Positions 53,523-63,720 of a DNA stretch of 64,000 nt are shown here, piece by piece. The first letter of the stretch is position 1. Each line of letters begins with the position of its first letter. A program made the position numbers and the translations under genes. The stretch comes from Skeletonema tropicum (Eukaryota > Bacillariophyta > Thalassiosirophyceae > Thalassiosirales > Thalassiosiraceae): contig CM074134.1 in the NCBI GenBank assembly GCA_037178625.1, forward strand, positions 992,001-1,056,000, in the 5' to 3' direction. The notes below the pieces were generated by a model. The model was not told the origin of the DNA and did not search any database. It saw only the letters and a list, made by a program, of their open reading frames with translations.

Positions 53523-54281
53523 TATAGGTATGGCGGAACATTGGGTAGTTCTTTGAAGGAGTTGTATGGTGATGGGGGGGTTCCTCGATTGTACCAAGGG
53601 TTGCCCTTTGCGATTGTTCAAGGACCCCTTACAAGGTTCGGGGACACTGCTGCAAACGTAGGTATTTTGGCATTACTTGAGAGTATTCCAGAAACTGCAT
53701 CATTGCCACTTCCGCTTAAAACATTGGCTGGAAGTCTCACTGCTGGAGCATGGAGAATACTTTTAATGCCGATTGATACATCAAAGACTGCTATGCAAGT
53801 GGAAGGTGCAGATGGCTTGGAGAAGCTCAAGCAACAAGTCATTGATGTTGGCCCATCTCCGCTTTATCAAGGGGCTTTGGCAAGTGCAGCAGCGACTGCG
53901 GCAGGGCACTTTCCATGGTACCTCACATATAATTTTCTGAACGATTACTTACCGGTAATATCAAAACAAGATGACCTCCTTCTCTTTCTTGTTCGTTCTG
54001 CGGTATTAGGTCTGGTATCATCGTCGGTGTCTGACACTGTGTCAAATAGCTTGCGCGTTATCAAAACGACGAAACAGACTGCTGGGTTGGGAGATGGTGT
54101 GGAAAAGGAGATAACTTACCGTGAGGCTCTTGCACTTGTGCTTGAAACTGACGGTGTTGCGGGTCTACTCGGAAGAGGATTACAAACACGGTTGCTGACA
54201 AATGCCATACAAGGTGCAGTATTCAGCGTACTATGGAAGTATTTTCAGACAAGTCTCTAAGCTTTTGCTGTAAAATATATT

Positions 54282-56078
54282 TTATGATTCTTCTCTGTCT
54301 CCTGCGATTGCTTCTTTCGTTTGCAGTCTGAACATCTCATTAGATTGCTCAATTTCTTCAAACTTCTTCTCTAACTCCATCATCTTTCTTGAATACAACT
54401 CATTATTCTCCCGTATTGTTTCTTTCAATGATTGATTCTTTTCGCGCATAGATTTTTGTTCTTCAAGGAGAGATGCTATTTGCTTCTGGTACCTTTGGGA
54501 TTCGACGCTGTTTTTCTTTTCATCTTTCAATTTCTGAAGATCTGCGTTTAGGCATCTTAACTGGGATCTTAGATTCCTTTCATGTCCTGGAAGCTCTCCA
54601 ATTGCCGCGTCTATCTGTTCTTGCAAAGACTGGTTGATGACTCTCAATGAGCTAGTCGTTTCCTTTTCATGACTCAGTTCCTTTTGGAGTGATTCTTTAT
54701 CACTCTCCAGTGTTGCTACCAATGTCTCCAGATTGTCTCTCTCGCCAGCGATGATCTGCTTTTCTTGCTGAAGTACCAAATTAGTCGCCAGTGCCGATTT
54801 GTGCTTTACCTTGGTTTCAGATATTTGAGCTTGCAAAGAGGTAACTTGATCTCCGACCTTTTCATTATTCATTTCCATGTGTGATAGCAACGTCAAAACA
54901 GCCTCTGTTATACATGCAAGATCGGGATTGTTGTCATCTTTTTGCTGCAATAGTGCGATTCTCGATTTCTCTCCTTGTTTAATCAATGCTTTCGTTAGAG
55001 TATGTAGATTGTCTTGCATCAAGCTCTCTTTGAGCTTCACTTTCTCCTCTAATTTGTTCTTTTGTGTCTGAAGCTGCTCAATTTGTGCACGGAGCTTCAC
55101 GCTTTCAGATTCTGCCTTGGCTAATATTCTATCACACAATTTCATATTATCAGAGCTCTCTGTTGAAAAGGAAAATTTCTGCAATTGTCCGTTTAATTCA
55201 CTAGGTGTGCTTTGGTTGACTTCATTGTAAGGATTTCGTTTCATTGCACTAGGTGTCGAAGTACTGCTTTGTTGTTTGTCTGTAGGTGTCTGCGCAGAGT
55301 TGAAGTAGCGATTGCGTGATGGAGATGGAGAGTTGTACACTTCAGTGTCATCGCTGCTAAGAGAATAAGTGAAATTAAAGTTGTTCATCGCTCTATGCTC
55401 AGGCGTTGTATTATCTTTGGCTGCAGTGTCTGGTAACTGCCTTTGCTCCTGATGCTGATTAGATACGGTATCTCTTGATGTATGAAGCGCATTTCGTTGG
55501 TCTATCCTGGACTTTTGATCTTTGCCTTGTGGATTGCTGCTACGAGGCGACTCCATGCTTAAATTTGCCTGCTGAGATGGTAGCACTTGTTTCAATACCT
55601 TCTTCAAGACGCTCCTCGTCCTCGAATGGCATATCATCAGGGGGGTTTTACTATTTCCATTCATTACCGACATGCATTTCGGGAATGCCGCGATCAATGC
55701 ACCCAATACATTGACATCATCACAACCACTCTCGCAAATGTAATGTATGGGTAAGTTTCCATCGTGTTGCGTCTGTGCAGATGCTGCTTGTGGATTGGCT
55801 TCCAGTAGTGCTTGAAGCAAAGGCCACGGAGGCTTTTGGTGCAGACATACCAGGTGCAGCGGGAGGTACTTCCAAGCAATTTTGTTGTTGCGCTTGGACC
55901 ATCTGGAGACCCATACACTTGCTTCCGATTTTGCTTTATATAATGTAAGTAGTGCTCCATCCCAGTCTCCACTGTTGATTCTTTGGAACAATTCAGTCGG
56001 GTTTTCAATGGCGTCGACTTCTTGTTGAACGCTCGCCATCGGGCGGCGTCGATGACCGTTGCCAGGGCTTCGAACCAT
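54282..56078 (-). CDS. Ankyrin-like N-terminus plus long coiled coil
   Basis: 598 aa. Residues ~30-150 contain ankyrin-like helices in the form common in diatoms (LPLHLVCLHQKPPWPLLQALLEANPQAASAQTQHDGNLPIHYICESG...LGALIAAFPKCMSVMNGNSKTPLMIC). A Ser/Asn-rich linker follows. From about residue 310 to the end is a continuous heptad-rich coiled coil (Glu/Lys/Gln/Leu). There are no membrane segments. It is probably a cytoplasmic scaffold; the partner is unknown. A second in-frame Met at 56039 (MASVQQEVD) is an equally good start. The 3' end faces the carrier gene with 21 bp between stops. Confidence 0.75.
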   Translation of the reverse strand: MVRSPGNGHRRRPMASVQQEVDAIENPTELFQRINSGDWDGALLTLYKAKSEASVWVSRWSKRNNKIAWKYLPLHLVCLHQKPPWPLLQALLEANPQAASAQTQHDGNLPIHYICESGCDDVNVLGALIAAFPKCMSVMNGNSKTPLMICHSRTRSVLKKVLKQVLPSQQANLSMESPRSSNPQGKDQKSRIDQRNALHTSRDTVSNQHQEQRQLPDTAAKDNTTPEHRAMNNFNFTYSLSSDDTEVYNSPSPSRNRYFNSAQTPTDKQQSSTSTPSAMKRNPYNEVNQSTPSELNGQLQKFSFSTESSDNMKLCDRILAKAESESVKLRAQIEQLQTQKNKLEEKVKLKESLMQDNLHTLTKALIKQGEKSRIALLQQKDDNNPDLACITEAVLTLLSHMEMNNEKVGDQVTSLQAQISETKVKHKSALATNLVLQQEKQIIAGERDNLETLVATLESDKESLQKELSHEKETTSSLRVINQSLQEQIDAAIGELPGHERNLRSQLRCLNADLQKLKDEKKNSVESQRYQKQIASLLEEQKSMREKNQSLKETIRENNELYSRKMMELEKKFEEIEQSNEMFRLQTKEAIAGDREES

Positions 56079-56463
56079 GATTGACGAGACCTATAAGCAC
56101 CTCTTCCTACAACGATACTAAAGCCGCCTCTCGGAACACTCTCACCCACTTATTCAATGAATATTACAACACAACATCAGACGACGTCTACTTACTTATT
56201 AGCAGACTCTCACTCATTTGCTTTCTTTCTTTGTATGCATCTTGTGACCTCCGATCTGAGTGCCGGAAGCGAGGCTTTCTGACGGATCGTAAGAAAATAA
56301 CTTGTGTGTCACGTTTGAAGAAAATGGACCTTGCTCTACGTGGGAATTAGTAGCCTCTAGGTTTTCAGAGCTCCACCCTTCAGTATGAGTCAAAGCCTGC
56401 CTGCTTGCTGCTTGCAACTTGCAACAAACACTGCAATGCCAACAATGATACGATAGCGACAAC

Positions 56464-57708
56464 ATGGATAACCTACACCTTTGCTGTCATCTTTCTCCGT
56501 CCAAAAAGGAAGTGGAAGAAATTGCTGCGAAGCTGCAGACGAACCCTATAAATATTTTCTGGTGGCGTAGATGTAATCAAAACGTTCGTGTATCATCTCA
56601 GTCTCATGAGAGAGATCAGTCTCCATTTCCAAGAGAGTGGTCGGTCAACTACGTTGGAAGTAATTCAGAGGAAACAACGGGTGGAGATGCTAGGCGTGAG
56701 TTGTTCCTACAGGAATCAACCGAGAATAATAAGGAGGCAAATCTTTTACAGCATGCACCAACTGATGATTCGAGTGTATATTCCACCCTGACGCAAGAGA
56801 ATCGAGCAATCAGAGATGAGTTTGGCAATTGCCGGCTTCATCCGCATATACAGTTGGCAAGGAAGAAAAAAACAAATCGCTTCAGGGTGATTAAAAACGT
56901 GATACAACGAGGGGAGGAGTGGACAATCCTTCGTCATAAATGTCCGGAATGTGAAAAGAAGCGTAGCGACAGTTCGAAAGGACTAACAACACTTACCAAT
57001 ACAGATAGATTGTCGGCATCTTCTGAAACATTCAATATCGAATTGTACAATCCCATCCCCGCATCATTGAACTTGGTATTATCACATCCGGAGTTAGAAG
57101 GAAAAAGTGCCTTGAGAGTCAGAACTGAACCATTATCATTAGAAACTATTCAAACTATTTCCTGTCAAACACCAGATGGTGTACTAGACTGCGTGATTCT
57201 ATGTGACTGCAATGGTCATGTCTTAGACACTGACTATTCTGAATATCAAATTGTCGAGCGATACATTCCTTTGGAATCAATTGATCACGTGTCACGAGGA
57301 GGAGATGCTTGGGATGTGTTACGACAATCTACAGGCGAAGACGATATGGGATGCAATTGTGACGTAAAGATACATGGTTTTTCTGACCGATTATTGCGAT
57401 TCGATGTTGTCGATTTTGATAAAGACGAGAATGACAATGTTTCAAAAGGTGGCATAAGATACAGTTTTGCTAATCCTGATTTCAGGAAATCTCCAGTCAC
57501 TGCATCTATGAATTCAAGAGAAGCTTCTTCTTCACGCAATGAACAAGCAAAGTTTATCGGAGGCAATTATTCGTTGGAGAATGTCATTTCTGATCTAAAT
57601 TGCCTTGTTTTGTCTGATCGCAAAAGACGAAAATCGGGCATTGAATACTTGATGACCCAAGTATCATCATGGGGGGATGAGGTATGTGGGTTGGGAGTTC
57701 CAACATGA
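56464..57708 (+). CDS. Hypothetical protein with diatom-type HPH...CPEC motif
   Basis: 414 aa. Residues ~120-160 read FGNCRLHPHIQLARKKKTNRFRVIKNVIQRGEEWTILRHKCPECEKK. This is a short zinc-binding-like module (Cys, His-Pro-His, CxxC) seen repeatedly in diatom proteins. The C-terminal part is acidic with no recognised domain (VILCDCNGHVLDTDYSEYQIVERY). No targeting signal. The start at 56464 is the first ATG after a stop-rich leader; the ankyrin-like gene starts 385 bp upstream on the other strand. Confidence 0.6.
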   Translation: MDNLHLCCHLSPSKKEVEEIAAKLQTNPINIFWWRRCNQNVRVSSQSHERDQSPFPREWSVNYVGSNSEETTGGDARRELFLQESTENNKEANLLQHAPTDDSSVYSTLTQENRAIRDEFGNCRLHPHIQLARKKKTNRFRVIKNVIQRGEEWTILRHKCPECEKKRSDSSKGLTTLTNTDRLSASSETFNIELYNPIPASLNLVLSHPELEGKSALRVRTEPLSLETIQTISCQTPDGVLDCVILCDCNGHVLDTDYSEYQIVERYIPLESIDHVSRGGDAWDVLRQSTGEDDMGCNCDVKIHGFSDRLLRFDVVDFDKDENDNVSKGGIRYSFANPDFRKSPVTASMNSREASSSRNEQAKFIGGNYSLENVISDLNCLVLSDRKRRKSGIEYLMTQVSSWGDEVCGLGVPT

Positions 57709-57813
57709 GACAAAGACTCTTACCCTACGAAAATTCAGTGGACGCAGTGATCGACTTGCTTTAAATGGTAATGTATTTTTGATATTGTATCTCGCCTCTT
57801 GGAAAAAAAATTC

Positions 57814-59322
57814 TTATTCATCTGGCTCTCCAATAAAATCAGGATGTACATGATTTATAATTGACCGTCTGCCAGTGCTAAGTCGCACTTTCTGTATGGC
57901 TGATAGAAGGCACTCATCTTGTCCATCCATGGAAGAATTGCCAGCTTTGAGAATAGCAACAAACTTCAAAGGGCGATACGCCTCAGATCTTGTGGATCTA
58001 CTTCCCCTCTCTCTGGAATGAGTTGAATCTAGATCATCGGGATGACGATAAGCTACGAGTTTTTCACTCACTTCCCAATATTTGACCTCAAATCCAGCGG
58101 CTTCTATTATATCTCGCAGCTCATTAGTGGTAGGATGCAGCTGAGCATTTCGATGCCATTGAACAGGACCAAAATTTATCCAGACGCCTCCGTGTCTCAG
58201 CGCATTTCTTACTGTCCAAACGTATTCAAAAATATTTGTTGCAGTATCTATGAAAAACACTGATACGAGTGATCCGTATTGTCCGTGTTTCGATGGAGAG
58301 CTATATGTGGTAACAAAATCGCCAACAGTGTATGATAATCTAGGTCGTTGGTGCGGATGCAGGTCGTGCATTGAACGAAGCTGATCCATTACAGATAATT
58401 CTGGTATTTGAGCATAGTCCCATCGCCGTTGAGTGTCTACTTCATTCGATAGAGAGTCAGACACAAACGGGTATATTTTCGTTTGTCGTTGGTTGCTTGG
58501 TATGTTGTCATAGGTGACATTGCCATTGCTGTGGATGTGAAACATATGATGTGCAGCTGCAGCCATAACAATCGAGTTATCCATCGCCTCCACAGCAAAC
58601 GGATAACTTATAAAGCTATCATCACTGCGCTCTTCGTCTTGCGCAAACGCAAGATCAAACGCCAATCTACCAATTCCTGCTCCAGGAACTAGTATAGGAG
58701 ATACAACGCTCTCAGTAGATTGAATCGTTTCATAGTGATATCTCCAAAGTTGCTCTTCAATCCAACTGAACTCTTCTCTTAAGATAGCTCCTTCCTTTGA
58801 CCAATCTCTAGTTAAATGAGCGATTATTTGCACTGCTTCATCATACGGTTGCTCCTCATTCACGTTGTCACTATTAGAGTTCTTCGCACTAAATGAAGGT
58901 ATGTATCTCGCAATTGCATCAGTTGATGATTCTACAGCTGGACTTTCTACGCCCATCTTACATACTAAATTGGGTGTTGCCGGCTCAATTGCGCTGACAG
59001 GAAACGGCTTTAATATATCCTCAAGTACAAATGAATTATGTTCGAGCAGCTCGGCTGCTTTTGAAATCTTCTTTTCCAAGTGATGGGATAGACTCTGAGA
59101 CGAACCGAAGATCTCTTCTGTCCGCAAAGCAACTTCATGAGACATTGACAGCTGTTTTATTATGCCATCGGCCATTTCACGATAATGCCGTGTTGCTGAG
59201 TGCAATTCAAGGAATGATGGCAACTCTACTGTTGGTCCGTTTCCATCATCATCATTTATTGCTGTCGGTTGTCCTGCATAGTAGAAATTTGCATGCCAAT
59301 CTTCTTCCATTGCCGCAGACAT
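57814..59322 (-). CDS. Carnosine N-methyltransferase-like (N2227 family)
   Basis: 502 aa from the Met at 59322. The N2227/CARNMT1 methyltransferase fold is clear: SPILVPGAGIGRLAFDLAFAQ (SAM-binding loop), FAVEAMDNSIVMAAAAHHMF, SLVSVFFIDTATNIFEYVWTVRNALRHGGVWINFGPVQWH and LRDIIEAAGFEVKYWEVSEKLVAY. The human enzyme methylates carnosine to anserine; the algal substrate may be another His-containing peptide or protein. An upstream in-frame Met at 59415 would add a hydrophobic N-terminus (IISIIWYTLLLWGVAI-like), so membrane targeting cannot be excluded. It shares a divergent promoter region of about 370 bp with the next gene. Confidence 0.85.
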   Translation of the reverse strand: MSAAMEEDWHANFYYAGQPTAINDDDGNGPTVELPSFLELHSATRHYREMADGIIKQLSMSHEVALRTEEIFGSSQSLSHHLEKKISKAAELLEHNSFVLEDILKPFPVSAIEPATPNLVCKMGVESPAVESSTDAIARYIPSFSAKNSNSDNVNEEQPYDEAVQIIAHLTRDWSKEGAILREEFSWIEEQLWRYHYETIQSTESVVSPILVPGAGIGRLAFDLAFAQDEERSDDSFISYPFAVEAMDNSIVMAAAAHHMFHIHSNGNVTYDNIPSNQRQTKIYPFVSDSLSNEVDTQRRWDYAQIPELSVMDQLRSMHDLHPHQRPRLSYTVGDFVTTYSSPSKHGQYGSLVSVFFIDTATNIFEYVWTVRNALRHGGVWINFGPVQWHRNAQLHPTTNELRDIIEAAGFEVKYWEVSEKLVAYRHPDDLDSTHSRERGSRSTRSEAYRPLKFVAILKAGNSSMDGQDECLLSAIQKVRLSTGRRSIINHVHPDFIGEPDE

Positions 59323-59690
59323 GATGGCGACTCCCCATAGCAATAATGTATACCAAATGATGCTGATGGTGGCGGTGCTGTTGATATTGAAGAAATAAAA
59401 GTAGGTAAAAAGCATCTATCTTGACAACGCCATATAATGGTGGAGAGATGAGTGGAGAGGGTTTCTTAGCTGGCTGTGGCTGGGCGCTTTCTGCCTTTTG
59501 CTTTACTGCTTTTGCGCTTTTGCGCTTTTCATCATTGTCGCTAAATATCGCTTACATCTATCACTTCTACATAACTTTCCACTACATCATATAATATTTC
59601 CATAACTTCCACCTAACTAAGTACCTTTTCACCTTCACTACTAACTGCGTGCGAAAGTTGTTGCACACTGGGCATAGCCACAAGTACATC

Positions 59691-60935
59691 ATGACGATAG
59701 TTGGTTCAAATAGCGTCATCTTAAATCTCCTGGTGGCATTCGCTACCTGTGCTAACGCAAGAAGCAAGCACATGATGTGCACGTCACCTGCATTCCTCGG
59801 CAATAACCATCCGCACGTTGCTCGCAGACAAACACAATCCAGCACTACGTTGTTTGGTGGATTCGGCGGGGTATCAGCTAAAGACAAAAAGGGCAAGAAG
59901 AAAAAGGGCGGCGGGCAATCAGTAAAAAAGATGACTCCTCAAAACGCCAAGAAGGCAAAGCAACAATTGCTCGAAAGGTACGGAGGCGATCTGAACATCG
60001 GAACTCAAGAACGCATCGACAAGTATTTGAATTCATTAGATCCTCATCTTAAGGAGGCGGCAGAGCTATACAAATCAGTCACACAATTTGATGCTCTCAT
60101 AGCGCCTATGACTCCAGCCGATCGTAATCGACTCATCCCTCCAATTCAATTTGAAATGGCTGCTTCAGATAGGGCTAAATTACAGTCATTAATGGAAGAG
60201 CACAAATTGACGGAAATCGATCTGCACAATGTCTTTCAACAGGCTACATGGGATGCCTCAGCGGATGCTAAGGCTACGCAGGCAGACATTGTGGGAGGAC
60301 AAATGAAGCCAGAATTGCAGCAGCGTATCAACAAGGCATGCATGTTTGTTGTGGACGCTACCAAAACTGAGGGGGCAGTAGGCAAAATACTTGATGTTGG
60401 ATGTGGTCATGGTTCAATTGTTAAATCACTCGTTGATGCTGGATTAGAGGAGCCGGATATGTATGTAGGTCTTGACTTGAGTTCGGAAATGATCAAGAAT
60501 GCCGTCGAGCGTTATGGTTCAGCTAGGAATGGACGTACTGGAAAAGGTCGTGTGTTTGTTGCAGATGATTTTTTGGCACATGATTTTTCAGTATATGGCA
60601 GTGGTGAATCGAATGGCATCTTTGACGGAGCAATATTTTGTTCTGCGCTGCATGATCTACCTGATATGATGGCGTCAATTACCAAAGCAGCATCGTTAAT
60701 CAGATCGTCTGGTGGCAAACTCGTTGTAGTACACGCACAGGGTGCTCAGCATGTATTGGGCCAACACCAGGCCAATCCAGTCATGGTTTCCAGAGGGCTA
60801 CCCACTGCAGAAGAATGGTCTGAAATGCTTCAAGAACACCCTGAGTGGGGATTAACTTTAGAGCACGAGCCCGCTGATCCACGTTCTGATGCTGATTTGA
60901 GAGATGGCTACCTCGCAGTATTGTCAAAGATATAA
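59691..60935 (+). CDS. Organelle-targeted SAM-dependent methyltransferase
   Basis: 414 aa from the ATG at 59691. The N-terminus (MTIVGSNSVILNLLVAFATCANARS) is a signal peptide followed by a Ser/Thr/Arg-rich stretch, suggesting plastid import. A Lys-rich segment (KDKKGKKKKGGGQSVKK) follows. The class I methyltransferase core reads GKILDVGCGHGSIVKSLVDAGLEEPDMYVGLDLSSEMIKNAVERYG (motif I and acidic loop), then FDGAIFCSALHDLPDMMASITKAASLIRSSGGKLVVVHAQG. The last motif, with MPT-like PTAEEWSEMLQEHPEWGLTLE, fits small-molecule methyltransferases. Substrate unknown. Confidence 0.8.
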   Translation: MTIVGSNSVILNLLVAFATCANARSKHMMCTSPAFLGNNHPHVARRQTQSSTTLFGGFGGVSAKDKKGKKKKGGGQSVKKMTPQNAKKAKQQLLERYGGDLNIGTQERIDKYLNSLDPHLKEAAELYKSVTQFDALIAPMTPADRNRLIPPIQFEMAASDRAKLQSLMEEHKLTEIDLHNVFQQATWDASADAKATQADIVGGQMKPELQQRINKACMFVVDATKTEGAVGKILDVGCGHGSIVKSLVDAGLEEPDMYVGLDLSSEMIKNAVERYGSARNGRTGKGRVFVADDFLAHDFSVYGSGESNGIFDGAIFCSALHDLPDMMASITKAASLIRSSGGKLVVVHAQGAQHVLGQHQANPVMVSRGLPTAEEWSEMLQEHPEWGLTLEHEPADPRSDADLRDGYLAVLSKI

Positions 60936-60976
60936 AAGTCTAGTTAAGAAACTATCTAATCTCTATTGGAGTGATG

Positions 60977-62419
60977 CTAATGATGAGCGGTAAATCCAGC
61001 TCGTTGAAAAGAATACACCATGCATAAGGCAAGAATGAGCATCCCAAGGAGAGCTTTCTGGTATGCCCCTTTCATTTCTAATTCAGGCATATTTTGAAAA
61101 TTCATGCCCCAAATACCTGTCAGCAGAGTTAATGGCATGAACACAGCCGATAAGATGGTCAGCAATGCCATCTTTTGGTTGATATTATCTTCTCTATGAG
61201 CCATTATTCGCTCTCTCAACTCATTCAAATGCTTGTCAACTCTGGAGCTCAGTCTTTGATTTGAGGAGGCATGTGCCTGTAATACTGATAGTGCTGCACT
61301 ACAATTGGAAAAATTAATTCCTTCACTACCCTTCTCGGCTGCAGATAGTGCATCAATAGTGCCATGTTGCTCTTCCGCCACTGAGAGCACATTTAGCAAG
61401 CAGTCTTTTGCCTCGATTAGGTCTTCAAAATCAAAGTGTTGAAAGTCACGATCCAACTCATTGTCCATTTCCACTGCCCGCACACGTAATTTTCGCAGTG
61501 CAGCTGCTGTTCTACGGACATGAAATTGTAGCCAAGCAAGAAGGAGCCCTGAGTTGGTCGGTTCTGGCACTCGTTCTCGTTGTTTCATGTATTGATGTAC
61601 AAGATGATACAACCCATCTGCATGTTCATTCTTTGGATGAGTTGAAAATGTAACGAGCAGTCGTGGCATACTGAGAAGTGCTACATGAGCGATTTCATCA
61701 GACTCGGGATCAGCTGGGAGTATCTGAAAGATAGCAAGTGAAATGAATTGTAGTGCAACCACCTCGCTCGTCCAAGTTGTTGGTTCTGATAATATTGATA
61801 CAAAGAAGGGTGGCAGGCGAAGTTGATACAGAAACTCGCTAAGTTCTTCAGATTTGTGTCTTGGCGTTTCAATATCTATCCAATAGCTTTCCTTCATTGC
61901 ATATAATGACCTCGATTCCAACGTCGTCGGTGTATCATCTATTTGTTGTTTGTGTCTCATTCTCGATGCCCGCCTCTCCTGTTGCACCGCCTTCAGTGCG
62001 GCTTTCGTGCTAGATGGACGAATTGAGCACGTCACCTCGCTGTGTCTGCCAGCAGCACCGACATGTATTGAATGAGCTCGTAATACCATCCCAGGTAATT
62101 CTGACACAGTTAAAATCGACTCTTCCGATAATGATCGAACGATCGGTCGGAGTGTTTGTGGTGGCAACTCTCTTGCTGCTCTATCTCCAGTCAGTGGCAT
62201 AAGTGGCGTCATCTCCGATACATGATCTAAATACTCATCTTTGGGAGTGACACTAGATTGGGCACTTAAGCTCGAGTCATGACGAAGATGACTGGAGCTA
62301 TCGCTGATGCTTCGTTTGGGAGGATCATTCAAGGTTGACGCATCATCAGTTCCATTGTATGATGCCGTAGCTCCTATTTCCTCGTCTATTTCTTGCTGTA
62401 CCATGTCCACTGGTTTCAT
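60977..62419 (-). CDS. CorA-type magnesium/metal ion transporter
   Basis: 480 aa from the Met at 62419 (an in-frame Met at 62551 would add 44 residues). The long N-terminal cytosolic domain ends in the stalk helix. The pore end reads NQKMALLTILSAVFMPLTLLTGIWGMNFQNMPELEMKGAYQKALLGMLILALCMVYSFQRAGF: two membrane helices with the signature GMN followed by an acidic loop (PELE). This is the CorA/Mrs2 superfamily, closer to bacterial CorA than to Mrs2 by the IWGMNF context. It should conduct Mg2+ (or Co2+, Zn2+) across a cell membrane. The membrane location is not evident. Confidence 0.88.
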   Translation of the reverse strand: MKPVDMVQQEIDEEIGATASYNGTDDASTLNDPPKRSISDSSSHLRHDSSLSAQSSVTPKDEYLDHVSEMTPLMPLTGDRAARELPPQTLRPIVRSLSEESILTVSELPGMVLRAHSIHVGAAGRHSEVTCSIRPSSTKAALKAVQQERRASRMRHKQQIDDTPTTLESRSLYAMKESYWIDIETPRHKSEELSEFLYQLRLPPFFVSILSEPTTWTSEVVALQFISLAIFQILPADPESDEIAHVALLSMPRLLVTFSTHPKNEHADGLYHLVHQYMKQRERVPEPTNSGLLLAWLQFHVRRTAAALRKLRVRAVEMDNELDRDFQHFDFEDLIEAKDCLLNVLSVAEEQHGTIDALSAAEKGSEGINFSNCSAALSVLQAHASSNQRLSSRVDKHLNELRERIMAHREDNINQKMALLTILSAVFMPLTLLTGIWGMNFQNMPELEMKGAYQKALLGMLILALCMVYSFQRAGFTAHH

Positions 62420-62757
62420 TTGAGACTGCCACGCTATCTCACCACACTGTTTGACTCTGCCATCGGCATGCGAGCGACGAGCCGTGCATATTTGCCAACC
62501 CAGATAGATAAGTAGGGAAAAGGAGGAGGAGGAGAGTGACGGTTGGCGCAATATTTTGTAAGGGTTCCTTGTGCCTCAGCCGCAGTCAACACCTACTAAA
62601 AGATTCCTCCTCTTCCATTTCTCTCGACTAGCTTGCTCGTACTACTTAGCTCGTAGTGTTGCAATTGTATTGCCAAAAGTAACAGCTAATAGGAGTACAG
62701 TAGGTGAAAGACTGACACCTTTTAAGATCGAATTTACTGTCGATTCACGGAAATATT

Positions 62758-63501
62758 ATGGCTAGCACATCATTCTTGCTAACCTTTCTGTTATTAGGAG
62801 TGTTCGGTGCTTGTGAGTGCTTCACCGATGTGGGCGGCTCTCTTGCTACTATCAAGCGCACACAACATTGCCTCTTTGCTTCCACCTTACTCGAACAAGA
62901 TGCAACTTACACAAAATCTTTCCAGATAATAGACAAGTGTGCTGCAGCGTGCGTTCCATCTGATGATTTATACGATGCTGTACGATACATTGATAGAAAC
63001 GCCTCAAAATTATATCCAGACGATTCTGCCAAAGGAGAAATGTGGGAAAGAGCCTACGGCTCATGGAAGCTTCAATTGGCTACTGGTCCTCCAGCACGTG
63101 GGGGGCCCACGCCCTTCAAAGCTGTCCCAATATTTGCGTATGCTATGATCGATGAGAAAAATTTTGGAAATGGTGTTGGTTTGAATCAAGATACGATTAT
63201 TCTGTCTTTGCTTGGGCCTCATTACTTCAATACGAAAAGACGCGTGATGGGGATTGGGATTGAAGATATGTTCCTTTTCTCGAACAAAGTGACACAATTT
63301 GTTCCTGAATTTATAGCAGACGGGATGGGGCTGAAGAAGAAACCAGCAGATTTCTCGGGAAAGAAAGGATCAAGGATGCCAGCCTTTACGATCATAGGAT
63401 CCAGTGATAAGTCCTTGATTGCAAGAGGTGGAAGTGGAGGCATTGCAATTTGGACTCGATTGGACAAAGACATCAGGCCTGCTGCATATGGTTTAGAATG
63501 A
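62758..63501 (+). CDS. Fibrillin / PAP-like plastid protein (tentative)
   Basis: 247 aa. The signal peptide MASTSFLLTFLLLGVFGACECFT is followed by a hydrophilic transit stretch. The mature part has MWERAYGSWKLQLATGPP, like the opening strand of plastid lipid-associated (fibrillin) proteins, and a beta-rich remainder ending SGGIAIWTRLDKDI. Such proteins bind lipid in plastids. No other domain fits better, but the match is weak. Confidence 0.5.
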   Translation: MASTSFLLTFLLLGVFGACECFTDVGGSLATIKRTQHCLFASTLLEQDATYTKSFQIIDKCAAACVPSDDLYDAVRYIDRNASKLYPDDSAKGEMWERAYGSWKLQLATGPPARGGPTPFKAVPIFAYAMIDEKNFGNGVGLNQDTIILSLLGPHYFNTKRRVMGIGIEDMFLFSNKVTQFVPEFIADGMGLKKKPADFSGKKGSRMPAFTIIGSSDKSLIARGGSGGIAIWTRLDKDIRPAAYGLE

Positions 63502-63720
63502 TCATTGCATCATGAGAGAGTGACGTGAAGCAAAACATGTATGACTTCTCAAATGAACACTATTAACATTATCGACAATTCACACAAGGAACAAATAATC
63601 AAAACAAGATCCAAATATATCCAGATAGCCGTGGGCGCGTGCATTATCTTGCAACATAACGACTACTTCCTGCTGAGCTTGACGTTACGGAGTCTCATAC
63701 TATTGCATGCACTAAAACAG

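Larger units (their letters stand above)
52146..54260 (+). pseudogene. Carrier-family (MCF) gene split by a transposon; Tat-like presequence
   Basis: The two coding parts are 52146-52558 and 53525-54260, in the same frame; without the insert they give 382 aa (…NYQ-Y-RYGGTLGSS…). The C-terminal part shows mitochondrial-carrier-type repeats (GGVPRLYQGLPFAIVQGPLTRFGDTAANVG; SPLYQGALASAAATAAGHFPWYLTYNFLNDYLP; GVAGLLGRGLQTRLLTNAIQGAVFSVLW). The N-terminus has a signal peptide ([21 protein letters not shown]) and then [20 protein letters not shown]...ASA, which looks like a twin-arginine thylakoid signal; this is odd for a carrier. As it stands translation enters the insert and stops at 52709, so this allele is probably null unless the insert is removed. 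Confidence 0.75.

Noticed and set aside
62571..62765. 64-aa ORF upstream of the fibrillin-like gene
   Set aside because: No features; overlaps the start of the better-supported gene and looks like its leader.
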